Shown here in pieces: positions 8,547 through 16,878 of a stretch of DNA of 32,458 bases. The notes beneath the pieces were generated by a model that did not search any database, had not been told where the DNA came from, and saw only the letters and a list, made by a program, of their open reading frames with translations. The first letter of the stretch is position 1, and each line of letters begins with the position of its first letter. The stretch covers positions 1 to 32,458 of the forward strand of contig DASRDP010000155.1 in assembly GCA_035652535.1 (NCBI GenBank), given 5' to 3'. This DNA comes from Chloroflexota bacterium. GTDB lineage: Bacteria; Chloroflexota; UBA6077; SHYK01. The translations under genes were made by a program, and so were the position numbers.

Positions 8547-9530
8547 GTGGCGATTGTAGCCATTCTCGAGGACATCCACGGGGCCTTTCTCGAGGTGCCG
8601 GCCATCCAAAAGCTGCGAGACCGCGCGGAAGTCCGGGCGTTCGATCACCGCCTCGATCCGCCCGAGCGCGCGGAGGCCCTCCGTGACGTCGACATCGTCA
8701 TCGGGCTGCGCGAGCGGACGCGATTCGACACGGACTTTCTCCGCGATGCGCCCAGCCTCCGCCTCATCGTGCAGACCGGGCGCATCGGCCCCAATGTCGA
8801 CGTGGACGCGGTGAATCGCGCGGGAGTCCTCATCGCAACGGCTGGCGGAGGCTCGTCGAGCACGACGGTGGAGCTCACCATTGGACTCATGATCGCCATC
8901 ATGCGCCGCATTCCGCAGAGCGATCGCGCAATTCGCGACGGACGGTGGGACGTGCCATACGGGCGCGGCCTGCGCGACAAGACGCTGGGAATCGTGGGCA
9001 TGGGGCGCATCGGCACCCAGGTCGGCGAGATCTGCGCACGCGGATTCGGCATGCGCCTCCTTGCCTGGAGCCCCACTATGACTCAGGAGCGGGCAGCGAA
9101 GGCGGGCGGGAGCGCCGCGTCGCTGGAAGAGCTGCTGCGCGCGTCGGACGTCGTGTCGGTGCACCTCGCGCTGAACGAGGGCACTCGCGGGCTCCTATCG
9201 GCGGACAAGCTCGCCCTCATGCGGCCGAACGGCTACCTCGTCAACACGTCCAGAGGCCGCGTCTTGGACGAGCCCTACCTGGCCTCCATGCTGCGAGACG
9301 GACGGCTCGCCGGGGCCGCCCTCGACGTCTACTGGGAGGAGCCGTTGCCCAGGGACCATCCCTTTGTTGGCCTGGACAACGTGGTCTTGACGCCGCATGT
9401 CGGGTGGCCCGCGGACAACAGTTACCGCGCTTTCGCCGAGTCCGCCGCAGCGGACATCGAAGCCTTCCTCGACGGCAGCCCGATCAACATCGCGAATCCG
9501 GAGGTCGCCGCGTCGCGATCGAGAGGCTGA
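8547..9530 (+). CDS. D-2-hydroxyacid dehydrogenase, NAD-binding
   Basis: The 327-residue protein belongs to the D-isomer-specific 2-hydroxyacid dehydrogenase family (phosphoglycerate, glyoxylate and lactate dehydrogenase types), which interconverts 2-oxoacids and D-2-hydroxyacids with NAD(P)H. The Rossmann loop GMGRIG is at 151-156. The catalytic triad is visible: Arg236 in NTSRGRV, Glu265 in DVYWEEP and His284 in LTPHVGW. Substrate cannot be set from sequence. The GTG start at 8547 has GGGAG upstream and gives the normal family length. The stop is followed at once by the best-looking promoter of the window, so the next gene is probably transcribed independently. Confidence 0.92.
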   Translation: MAIVAILEDIHGAFLEVPAIQKLRDRAEVRAFDHRLDPPERAEALRDVDIVIGLRERTRFDTDFLRDAPSLRLIVQTGRIGPNVDVDAVNRAGVLIATAGGGSSSTTVELTIGLMIAIMRRIPQSDRAIRDGRWDVPYGRGLRDKTLGIVGMGRIGTQVGEICARGFGMRLLAWSPTMTQERAAKAGGSAASLEELLRASDVVSVHLALNEGTRGLLSADKLALMRPNGYLVNTSRGRVLDEPYLASMLRDGRLAGAALDVYWEEPLPRDHPFVGLDNVVLTPHVGWPADNSYRAFAESAAADIEAFLDGSPINIANPEVAASRSRG

Positions 9531-9538
9531 CGGAGCCG

Positions 9539-9567
9539 TTGACGCGACGGAATGCCCTGACTACGAT
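9539..9567 (+). promoter_or_regulatory. Candidate sigma-70-type promoter for the LVIVD gene
   Basis: TTGACG (9539-9544), a 17-nt spacer and TACGAT (9562-9567) match the housekeeping consensus at 5/6 and 4/6 positions. The site lies in the short gap after the dehydrogenase stop and 36 nt before the start at 9604. This is pattern matching only. Confidence 0.5.
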
Positions 9568-9603
9568 GCTGGAAAGGACAAATGGGGCGAAAGGAGCCGA
9601 CCG

Positions 9604-10833
9604 ATGGCCCAGACCGCGACCCGCCTGCGTGACCTCGCAAATCGGTGCGAGGCGGAGAACTTCCGCCCAGTAGCCCACCACGACCTGAACGGCGTCGGCG
9701 ACGCCATGCAGATCGTGAAGAAGGGCGACTTCGTCTACGTCGCCCACGTCGGCTACAACGATCTGGCCCTATCGATTCTAGATGTTTCCGATGTCGAGAA
9801 CCCCAAGATGGTGCGGCAAATCCCGAAGTCGAAGAATGCCCACAGCCACAAGGTCCAGATCGTCGGCAACATCATGATCCAAAACAGCGAGTCGCTCCCC
9901 TACGTGAAGAAGGCCGACGACGACCCACCCGTGTGCGGGGTCATCGTCTACAGCCTCGATGACCCCACCGACCCCCAGCAGATCGGCTTCTACCACGTGC
10001 AAGGGCGGCGCGGCGTGCACCGGATGTGGTTCCGCGATATGCCATACGCGCACATCTCGTCGCAGGTCCGCGGCGCCAAGAACCAGGGCTACCACATCGT
10101 CGACCTCTCCGACCCGCGAAATCCAACGATGGCCGGATGCTGGTGGGTGCCGGGCACATTCCCCGAGGACCCGAATCCGTGGGTCGCGCTCGATCCCGAA
10201 CAGCACGAGCTATCCGTCCACGGCGTCATCCCCCTCGGCGACCGTGGCTACTGCTCCTGCACAGACGCGGGGCTGGTGATCCTCGACATCAGCGACATGG
10301 GAAACATCCGCGTGGTGAGCCGGGTGAATTGGTGTCCACCCTACGCGGGCTTCGCGCACACATCAATGCCGCTGCCCGGCCGTGGACTCCTGGTCGAGGT
10401 GTGTGAGGCGCACATGTCTCCGCACGAGCGGGATCGCGACCGGCGCATTTGGATGATCGACATTCGCGATGAGCGCCAGCCGGTCATGATCAGCAGCTTC
10501 CCGCGCCCCAAGCCCCTCAAGAGCACAGGCGTCGAGAGCTTCTACGATCTCGGCGACCGGTTTGGCCCCCATAATATCCACGAAAACTATGCCGGCAGCT
10601 TCGTGAGCGAGCAGTTCATCTTCTCGACGTGGTTCAACGCGGGGGTGCGCGTCCACGACATCTCGGACGCGGACCGGCCCCAGGAGATCGGCTTCTTCCG
10701 CCCGCCACCGCCGGAGGGCCAGCGGAACATCCAGCTCAACGACCTCTACGTCGACGCGGACGGCATGTGCTACGCCGGCGATCGCATCAACGGCGGCCTC
10801 TACATCGCGCAGTACACCGGGCCGGTGAAGTAG
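9604..10833 (+). CDS. LVIVD-repeat beta-propeller protein
   Basis: The 409-residue protein consists of repeated LVIVD-type propeller blades: LALSILDVSDVENPKMVRQI, CGVIVYSLDDPTDPQQIGFY, YHIVDLSDPRNPTMAGCWWV, GLVILDISDMGNIRVVSRV, IWMIDIRDERQPVMISSF and GVRVHDISDADRPQEIGFF. The repeated unit is a strand, then D(I/V)SD, then a short turn with P. Such proteins are poorly characterised; the fold usually serves binding, sometimes hydrolysis. No signal peptide is seen, so it is probably cytoplasmic, although many relatives are exported. The ATG at 9604 has AAGGAG at about 10 nt. The stop lies 16 nt before the next start, so it may be cotranscribed with the VIT1 gene. Function unknown. Confidence 0.85.
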   Translation: MAQTATRLRDLANRCEAENFRPVAHHDLNGVGDAMQIVKKGDFVYVAHVGYNDLALSILDVSDVENPKMVRQIPKSKNAHSHKVQIVGNIMIQNSESLPYVKKADDDPPVCGVIVYSLDDPTDPQQIGFYHVQGRRGVHRMWFRDMPYAHISSQVRGAKNQGYHIVDLSDPRNPTMAGCWWVPGTFPEDPNPWVALDPEQHELSVHGVIPLGDRGYCSCTDAGLVILDISDMGNIRVVSRVNWCPPYAGFAHTSMPLPGRGLLVEVCEAHMSPHERDRDRRIWMIDIRDERQPVMISSFPRPKPLKSTGVESFYDLGDRFGPHNIHENYAGSFVSEQFIFSTWFNAGVRVHDISDADRPQEIGFFRPPPPEGQRNIQLNDLYVDADGMCYAGDRINGGLYIAQYTGPVK

Positions 10834-10849
10834 CGGGCGAGGCAGCTCT

Positions 10850-11551
10850 GTGCCGCAGACGCCCCACCACGAGCGCCACTTCACCGCGAGCGAGGCTGTT
10901 CGCGACATCGTCATCGGCATGTCCGACGGCCTCACCGTGCCGTTCGCGCTGGCCGCCGGCCTCTCCGGCGCAGTCGATTCGGCGCGAATCGTGGTGATGG
11001 CGGGCCTCGCCGAGGTGGCCGCGGGGTCTATCGCCATGGGGCTCGGGGGATATCTGGCGGCCCGCAGCGACGCCGAGCACTACGCGAGCGAGCGTTTGCG
11101 GGAGGAGCGCGAAGTCGGGTCGATGCCTCAGGAGGAGGCGGCCGAGACGGCGGCCATCTTTCGGGACTACGGGCTGACCGACACCCAGATCGCGCCCATC
11201 GTCCACTCGCTTCGGAGCCGACCACGGAGCTGGGTCGACTTCATGATGCGCTTCGAGCTGGGGATCGAGCGACCGGACCCGATGCGCGCCGTCAGCTCCG
11301 CCGCGACGATCGCGGGGGCCTACATCGCGGGGGGACTCATCCCGCTCGCTCCGTATTTCGTGATGCCCGATACCCGGTCGGCGCTTCCGGCCTCGGTAAT
11401 CGTCACCCTCGTCGCGCTCCTGGCATTCGGCGGCGTCAAGGGCCGATTCACGGGCACTCGGCCCCTGCGAAGCGCGCTCCAAACCGTTCTCGTCGGTGGC
11501 CTCGCGGCAGGGGCCGCCTTCTTCATCGCTCGACTTCTCGGACAGCAATGA
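10850..11551 (+). CDS. VIT1/CCC1 family transporter
   Basis: The 233-residue protein is a compact VIT1/CCC1 member. It has the DIVIGMSDGLTVPFALAAGL signature in the first membrane helix, SIAMGLGGYLAARSDAEHY at the end of helix 2, and a charged cytoplasmic helical segment (residues about 80-140) in which the family binds metal through Glu residues. Three hydrophobic segments follow at the C-terminus. Family members move Fe2+ or Mn2+ across membranes, probably by proton exchange. Unlike the gene at 460-1431 it has no ferritin-like domain. The start is GTG at 10850 with only a weak GCGAGG upstream. Its TGA is immediately followed by the stop of the convergent hydrolase gene, with no base between them. 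Confidence 0.88.
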   Translation: MPQTPHHERHFTASEAVRDIVIGMSDGLTVPFALAAGLSGAVDSARIVVMAGLAEVAAGSIAMGLGGYLAARSDAEHYASERLREEREVGSMPQEEAAETAAIFRDYGLTDTQIAPIVHSLRSRPRSWVDFMMRFELGIERPDPMRAVSSAATIAGAYIAGGLIPLAPYFVMPDTRSALPASVIVTLVALLAFGGVKGRFTGTRPLRSALQTVLVGGLAAGAAFFIARLLGQQ

Positions 11552-12289
11552 TCAGCCGAGGTGCTTCCCAAAGAAGCGCATGACGCGCCGCCAGGCGTCC
11601 GTCGCAGCCAGCTCCCGGTAGCTATCACGCTGGTCGTTCATGAAGGCATGGCCAGCGCCTGCGTAGACGTGGATCTCGTGCGCCCGACCGGCCTTTTGGA
11701 ATGCGGCTTCGAGCTGGCGGACGCCCTCGATCGGAATCGCCTGGTCCGCGTCACCATAGGCACCGAAGACGGGGCACGCCATGTCAGGAACGAGATCGAT
11801 CGGCGAGACTGGCTGCCGATCGGTGATGGCGCGGTTGACAGGGCGACCGTAGAAGGACGCGGCAGCCCGTACGTTCGGGCACCGTGCGGCGAGGAACAGC
11901 GCGTACCTCCCTCCACCGCACCAACCGATGACGCCGATTGCGTCGCCCTTCACGAACGGCTGATCTGCGAGCCAGCGGACGGCGGCGCAGAGGTCCGTCT
12001 GCGCCGCCTCATCAGACGGGCCCCCAACGACGGCGCCGTTCTCGAGACGTGGGGATTCGCCACGGGCCGCGTAAACGTCGGGAATGAGTGCCACGTACCC
12101 GGCCGCGGCAAACCGCGCCGCCACGTCGCGCATGTGAGGACCGCCCTCCGGCGTATCCGCCATCCCCCACAGCTCGTAACACATCACCACCGCGGAGTGC
12201 GGCCCAGCCCCCTCCGGCCGCGCCAGGTGAGCCGGGACGTCCAGACCGTCTGGCGACCGAAAGGACACCGACTGCGTCGTAATCGTCAT
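11552..12289 (-). CDS. Dienelactone hydrolase family protein
   Basis: The 245-residue alpha/beta hydrolase carries the dienelactone hydrolase signature. The nucleophile is Cys124 in GWCGGGRY, the acid lies in YGDADQ and the histidine in GAGHAFMN. The Glu in CYELWG is the residue that controls the Cys thiolate in the family. Dienelactone hydrolases open the lactone made in chlorocatechol or protoanemonin-type aromatic breakdown, but many homologues act on other esters. The ATG at 12289 is chosen because it fits family length and starts just after the stop of the upstream IorB-like gene (13-nt gap), suggesting one transcript. The ribosome binding site is weak. A diverged paralogue lies at 22863-23657. 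Confidence 0.87.
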   Translation of the reverse strand: MTITTQSVSFRSPDGLDVPAHLARPEGAGPHSAVVMCYELWGMADTPEGGPHMRDVAARFAAAGYVALIPDVYAARGESPRLENGAVVGGPSDEAAQTDLCAAVRWLADQPFVKGDAIGVIGWCGGGRYALFLAARCPNVRAAASFYGRPVNRAITDRQPVSPIDLVPDMACPVFGAYGDADQAIPIEGVRQLEAAFQKAGRAHEIHVYAGAGHAFMNDQRDSYRELAATDAWRRVMRFFGKHLG

Positions 12290-12302
12290 CTCGGCGCCCG
12301 CA

Positions 12303-14570
12303 TCAGCCGCGGGCAGCGTCGAGCGCGGCCTGGACCCGCGCGGGTGTGAAGGGCACCTGGCGAACTCGGACGCCGACGGCGTCGAAGATGGCATTGGCAA
12401 TCGCCGCGGTGACCGGGCACGATGCCGGCTCGCCCACGCCGCTGGGCGGCAGCTCGGGGTGATCGATCAACACAATGTCCACGTCCGGGACTTCGCTGAA
12501 GGTCAAGATCGGATACGAGACCCAGTCCACGCTCGTGACGTTCGCCTGGTCGAAGTGCAGCTCCTCTTTCAGCGCCCGGCTCGTGGTCTGAATCACGTTC
12601 CCCTCGATCTGGTTTCGCACGCCGTCAGGATTGATGATCTGTCCGCAATCGTGGGCGACGGTGGCGCGCTCCACCCGCACCGCGCCGCTGGACCGGTCCA
12701 CGCGAACGTCCGCGATCATGGCAACGTAGGTGCGCCCACGCAGCGCCAACGCCACGCCGCGACCGCGGGCGGTTCCGTCAACGTTGGCCTGGGGAACCGA
12801 GCGCGGCTCCCATCGCGCGCGCTCGGCGGCGGCCTTCAGGACCGCAATGGCGCGGGCATCGGTCAGGTGCGCGAGTCGGAACGCGATAGGATCGGCCTTG
12901 GCGGCAGTGGCCAGCTCATCCATGAAGGACTCGATGGCAAACGTCGTCGCGACCTGCCCCGGCGCGCGCAGTGGATGGGAGCGCAAGACGGCGGACTGGA
13001 GCTGGCGCACCACCTCCCGAACCGCCCCGCCAAAGGCGTATCCGACGTGTGGCTCGCCGCCCCACGGCGTCGAGCGAGCAGGTGGCCCATCTGGCGCGGC
13101 CAGCTCCTGATTGAGGAGGCGCTCGGTCAGGATGTCGTTGTAGAAGTGGCTGGGGGTAAGGGCTTGGTAGTCCCAGGCGGTCACGCGGCCCGCGGAATCG
13201 AGCCCGCCCTGGAGGTCCATGATCATGGCAGGACCGGCGTTCGCCCATCGGTGCTCGTCCTGGCGCATCCACTGGAGCCGAACCGGGCGACCGACCTCCT
13301 GCGAGAGGATGGCCGCGTCCATCGTCGCATCGTCCGCGCCGTTGCTCCCGTAACAGCCCGCGCCGGGCGTCCACACGACACGGACGCTCTCGACCGGGAG
13401 CCCGAGCAAGCGCGCTGCCGTCTGGCGGGCGCGATGAGGTCCCTGGGTGGGCGACCAGATCGTGGCGCCATCCTCGCGCACGTCCGCCACCGCGCACGAC
13501 GGGCCGATGGACCCATGCGTCTGATACGGGTAGAGGTACGTCGCTTTGACCACCCGCGACGATGTGGCCAGCGCCTGCTCCATGCCACCGCTGTCCGAGA
13601 CGACGTTCTCCTCACTGGGAACGGCGCGCATAAGGCTATAGAGATCGGCCTCTTTCGGAAGGCCTGCCCAATCCGACCAGGTGACGTTCAAGCGCTCGGC
13701 GGCGTCGATCGCCTGCTCCTCGCGTTCCGCCACCACACCGACGAAGTTGCCGCGCACGATGACGCGGACGATGCCCGGCAGGCCGGTGATAGCGCCGTCG
13801 TCGACGTGCAGGAGATTCGACCCGATGGCGGGTGGCTTGATGACACGCGCATGGAGCATCCCAGGCAGGCGGACGTCCTGGACGTAGGCCGGAGCACCGG
13901 TGAGCTTGGCCGGTAAGTCCATCCGAGAAACCGGCTGGCCGACGATCGTGTACTCGCTCGCGCTCTTCGGCTCCGCCTCGCCCGTCACTTCCCGCTCGAA
14001 TCGCCGTCCATCCAGCAGCTCGCCGTACGTCACCTGTCGCAACGGTTCGCCGACGACACTCACGAGCCCATCCTCGACCGTGAGCGCGTCCGCTGGAGCG
14101 CCGAGCCTCTCCGATGCGAGCTGGAGGAGGACATTGCGCGCCTCGGCAGCCGCCTGGCGCACCTGAACGCCACCCGAGGAGATCGAGCGGCTCCCATCGG
14201 TCGCTCCCTGATCTACGGTGAGCGCCGTATCGCCCATCACGACGTTCATCCGGTCGAGGGCGACGCCCAGCTCTTCCGCCGCGATCTGCGCCATGGCGGT
14301 TTGCACCCCGGTTCCCAGCTCCACCTTGCCTGTAAAGAGCGTGACGCTGTTATCAGGGGCGATCGAGAGCCAAGAGTCCAGAAGGTCCGCGGGCACGGGC
14401 CTCCCGCCCTGGGCCAGCGCCGTGGTGGCGCGTGGGGTCGCCGCCCCCAGGAAGCTGAACCCAATGACAAGCGCGCCGCTAGCTTTCAGCAGGTCTCGAC
14501 GGGTGATCTCCTGGTAACCGAGCGTCTCGATGGCGGTCCGGGCTTCTAAAAGGCGACGGTCGCCCCTCAT
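12303..14570 (-). CDS. iorB: Isoquinoline 1-oxidoreductase-type molybdopterin subunit (IorB-like), Tat-exported
   Basis: The 755-residue protein is the large Mo-pterin subunit of the two-subunit IorAB class. A Tat signal is present: TRRDLLKASGALVIGFSF with the twin arginines at 24-25, followed by a cleavable-looking ALAQGG. The family opening DSWLSIAPDNSVTLFTGKVE and ELGTGVQTAMAQIAAEELG follow. RAPGQVATTFAIESFMDELA, HDCGQIINPDGVRNQIEG and GVGEPASCPVTAAIANAI complete the cofactor domain, with catalytic Glu714. It probably hydroxylates an aldehyde or N-heterocycle in the periplasm and passes electrons through the 2Fe-2S partner. The ATG at 14570 overlaps the partner's TGA (ATGA), with AGGAGGTG upstream, so translation is coupled. 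The substrate name rests on family resemblance only. Confidence 0.9.
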   Translation of the reverse strand: MRGDRRLLEARTAIETLGYQEITRRDLLKASGALVIGFSFLGAATPRATTALAQGGRPVPADLLDSWLSIAPDNSVTLFTGKVELGTGVQTAMAQIAAEELGVALDRMNVVMGDTALTVDQGATDGSRSISSGGVQVRQAAAEARNVLLQLASERLGAPADALTVEDGLVSVVGEPLRQVTYGELLDGRRFEREVTGEAEPKSASEYTIVGQPVSRMDLPAKLTGAPAYVQDVRLPGMLHARVIKPPAIGSNLLHVDDGAITGLPGIVRVIVRGNFVGVVAEREEQAIDAAERLNVTWSDWAGLPKEADLYSLMRAVPSEENVVSDSGGMEQALATSSRVVKATYLYPYQTHGSIGPSCAVADVREDGATIWSPTQGPHRARQTAARLLGLPVESVRVVWTPGAGCYGSNGADDATMDAAILSQEVGRPVRLQWMRQDEHRWANAGPAMIMDLQGGLDSAGRVTAWDYQALTPSHFYNDILTERLLNQELAAPDGPPARSTPWGGEPHVGYAFGGAVREVVRQLQSAVLRSHPLRAPGQVATTFAIESFMDELATAAKADPIAFRLAHLTDARAIAVLKAAAERARWEPRSVPQANVDGTARGRGVALALRGRTYVAMIADVRVDRSSGAVRVERATVAHDCGQIINPDGVRNQIEGNVIQTTSRALKEELHFDQANVTSVDWVSYPILTFSEVPDVDIVLIDHPELPPSGVGEPASCPVTAAIANAIFDAVGVRVRQVPFTPARVQAALDAARG

Positions 14571-15034
14571 GACCGCACCTCCTGGGCGTAGCGGGCCACG
14601 GCCCGGAGAATGCGCAGGTGGGTCCCGCACCGACACAGGTTTCCGTCGAGGGCATGCCGGATTTCGTCGTCATCCGCGTTTGGGTTGCGGTCGACGTACG
14701 CCTTCGCGGTCATGATCATGCCGTTGATGCAATACCCGCATTGGGCGGCCTGTTCGTCGATGAACGCCTGCTGAATCGGATGGGGGTCGTCCTCGGTCCC
14801 AAGCCCCTCGAGCGTCGTGATCTCAAAGCGCGCCGCGCGGCTCACCAATTCCTGACACGACCGAGCCGCCTGGCTTCCGATAATGACCGTGCAGGCCCCA
14901 CATTGCCCGAGGCCGCAGCCGAACTTTGGGCCGCTGAGGCCCAGGTCGTTACGCAGCACGTAGAGCAGCGGTGTGCTCGGATCCACGTCAACCGTGTACG
15001 AGCCTCCATTTACCCGAAGCTCGATCTCGCTCAT
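14567..15034 (-). CDS. iorA: (2Fe-2S)-binding subunit of IorAB-type molybdenum hydroxylase (IorA-like)
   Basis: The 155-residue protein is the small iron-sulfur subunit. The plant-type ferredoxin domain carries Cys40, Cys45, Cys48 and Cys60 (FGCGLGQCGACTVII...SC). The helical second domain carries Cys99, Cys102, Cys134 and Cys136 (QCGYCINGM and NLCRCG). All eight ligands for two 2Fe-2S clusters are therefore present. It relays electrons from the Mo centre of the IorB-like partner to an external acceptor; no FAD subunit gene follows, as usual for this class. It has no signal peptide and would be co-exported with the Tat-signal partner. The ATG at 15034 has AGGAGGAGC upstream. It is the first gene of the three-gene operon and diverges from ubiD. 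Confidence 0.93.
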   Translation of the reverse strand: MSEIELRVNGGSYTVDVDPSTPLLYVLRNDLGLSGPKFGCGLGQCGACTVIIGSQAARSCQELVSRAARFEITTLEGLGTEDDPHPIQQAFIDEQAAQCGYCINGMIMTAKAYVDRNPNADDDEIRHALDGNLCRCGTHLRILRAVARYAQEVRS

Positions 15035-15249
15035 GCGCTCCTCCTGGCTTCGCGAGTGCTCCTCCCTCGTCTGTCCATCATATCTCACCGCAAGGCCGCG
15101 TATCCGAGCAAATTCGTGGGCCCTGAGCGGCGCCCGAGACGTGCCGCATGCTCCGGCAAAACGCGGCCTACGGGCCAAATGGCGAACGGCGCAGTACTAT
15201 TCCGTTGAGGCGAACATTCGATGTTTGGAAATTCCCGGAGGAGGCCAGG

Positions 15250-16689
15250 ATGGCTGCGACAGAGCCCGCGAAGACCCAGACCGGCGGCTACAAGGACATG
15301 CGCTCGTACATGGCTGCGCTGGAGGAAGCGGGGCTGCTGCGGCACGTGACGGCGGAGGTCGATCTCAAACACGAGATCGGCGCCATCGCCGCGCGCTCCC
15401 TCGAGCAAGGGGGGCCAGCGCTCCTCTTCGAGAACGTCAAGGGGTACCCGGGGATGCCACTCGTCGTCAATCTGGTTTCGAACAACCGGCAGCTCGGCCT
15501 CGCATTCGGCACCGAGCCCGACGAGGCGCAAATCTACCAGAAGCTCGTGTTCGGCATGAGGAACCGGATTCCATCGCGCATCGTCCCCACGGGCCCGGTA
15601 AAGGAAGTCGTCGTCAAAGGTGACGACGTGGACCTCTTCAAGTTCCCCACCCCGACGTGGCACGAGTACGACGGTGGGCAGTACATCGCCACGACCGCCG
15701 GCCTCATCACGCGCGATCCGGTCAACGGGCACCTGAACATGGGATCGTATCGGGCGATGATCAAGGACAAGAACACGGTCTCCTGGTCCGGTGGTACGCG
15801 AAGCCGTTCCAACCCGTCGGGCGGCGACCACATCCTGATGAACGAGGAGCAGGACAAGCCGACCCCCGTGGCCATCGTGCTGGGCATGGACCCATATCTC
15901 AGCCTCGCGACCGGCTCACCGGTGCCGGCCGACGAGGAGGGACAAACCGAATACGAGGCGGCCGGTGCATGGCGAGGCGAGCCTACCGAGCTGGTCAAGT
16001 GCGAGACGAACGACCTGCTGGTGCCGGCCAACGCCGAGATCGTGCTTGAGGGGGAGGCGCTCCCGCACGCCCGGACCGAAGAGGGCCCTCACGGCGAGTC
16101 GACCGGGTTCTACGGCGAGAACAAGAACGCCTTCGTCATCAAGATCAACTGCATCACGCACCGCCGAAATCCGATCAGCTACGGCCTCATCTGCCAGCTC
16201 ATCGAGGACTACCCGCGCCAGCTCTTCCGGAGCGGGTCGTTCCTCACTCGACTCCAGAAGGAGGCGGGCATGCCCAACATCCGCGAGGCGTACTTCCCCG
16301 AGGTCGGGCGCATGGGCATGATGATTGTTTCCGCCGAGATCCGCGACAAGGACGACCCGAAGCGCATCATGGATGCCGTCTGGGCGCTGGACAAGTGGCG
16401 TTGGGTCATCGTCGTGGACGACGATTGCGACGTGCGCAACTGGAACGACGTGATGTGGCGGGTCGTCTCGGCCGCGGACCCTGATAAGGGCCAGGTCATA
16501 TTTGGGAAGCAGCACGAGCCGCGCGAATCCGCCCGCACCGACGAGCAGGACTACGATCCGCCCCGCCGAGGCATGGGGATCGACGCCACGATGCGCCTCA
16601 AAGACACGTACTTCCCGCGCGTCAACCGGGTGAGCCGCGAGCTAACCAACCGCGTCGCAGCGCGATGGCGAGAGCTGGGCCTCGCGTAA
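15250..16689 (+). CDS. UbiD family (prenylated-FMN) decarboxylase
   Basis: The 479-residue protein is a full-length UbiD-family enzyme, which reversibly decarboxylates aromatic or alpha,beta-unsaturated acids with prenylated FMN. Visible features are PALLFENVKGYPGMPLVVNL, the N-x-G-x-YR block with Arg168, and EGPHGESTGFYG with Glu278 and Glu283. These are the counterparts of the catalytic Arg and two Glu residues known from Fdc1. The C-terminal ATMRLKDTYFPRVNRVS fits the family end. A UbiX flavin prenyltransferase is not encoded in this window. The ATG at 15250 has GGAGG upstream; longer versions start inside the divergent promoter region. Adjacent hydroxylase and hydrolase genes suggest a role in aromatic acid breakdown; substrate unknown. 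Confidence 0.92.
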   Translation: MAATEPAKTQTGGYKDMRSYMAALEEAGLLRHVTAEVDLKHEIGAIAARSLEQGGPALLFENVKGYPGMPLVVNLVSNNRQLGLAFGTEPDEAQIYQKLVFGMRNRIPSRIVPTGPVKEVVVKGDDVDLFKFPTPTWHEYDGGQYIATTAGLITRDPVNGHLNMGSYRAMIKDKNTVSWSGGTRSRSNPSGGDHILMNEEQDKPTPVAIVLGMDPYLSLATGSPVPADEEGQTEYEAAGAWRGEPTELVKCETNDLLVPANAEIVLEGEALPHARTEEGPHGESTGFYGENKNAFVIKINCITHRRNPISYGLICQLIEDYPRQLFRSGSFLTRLQKEAGMPNIREAYFPEVGRMGMMIVSAEIRDKDDPKRIMDAVWALDKWRWVIVVDDDCDVRNWNDVMWRVVSAADPDKGQVIFGKQHEPRESARTDEQDYDPPRRGMGIDATMRLKDTYFPRVNRVSRELTNRVAARWRELGLA

Positions 16690-16703
16690 CGGGTCGCCCC
16701 CAG

Positions 16704-16829
16704 CCCTCCCTTCCGCCGCGGCGGGGGAGGGGTGATTGGACCCTCCAGCGCTCGACCGCTGCCTCGGGGAAGGGGGGCCTCGTCGCATCGCCCACCACGG
16801 TGGGAGAGGTCGGCCGCGTGGCGCGGCCG
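16704..16829. repeat. Cluster of three intergenic palindromes (REP-like)
   Basis: The gap between convergent ubiD and the binding-protein gene holds three inverted repeats. First, CCCTCCC (16704-16710) pairs with GGGAGGG (16725-16731) around the perfect palindrome CCGCCGCGGCGG. Second, CCCACC/GGTGGG lies at 16791-16804. Third, CGGCCGCG-TGG-CGCGGCCG spans 16811-16829 and is flanked by GGGAGAGGT and GGTGAGGG. The last arrangement resembles dispersed extragenic palindromes seen in many GC-rich genomes. There is no T-tract, so a simple intrinsic terminator is not shown, but the position between two gene ends suits transcript-end processing. Confidence 0.5.
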
Positions 16830-16878
16830 GGTGAGGGTCGCCCCCGCTGCCCCGTGGGCGAGGGCGCTTGGCGGTTCG

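Noticed and set aside
12459-13916. Long open frame (485 codons) on the plus strand opposite the IorB-like gene
   Set aside because: The opposite strand encodes a full-length molybdopterin subunit with all motifs. The antisense frame is His/Arg/Val/Asp-rich with no family resemblance, as expected of high-GC codon bias.
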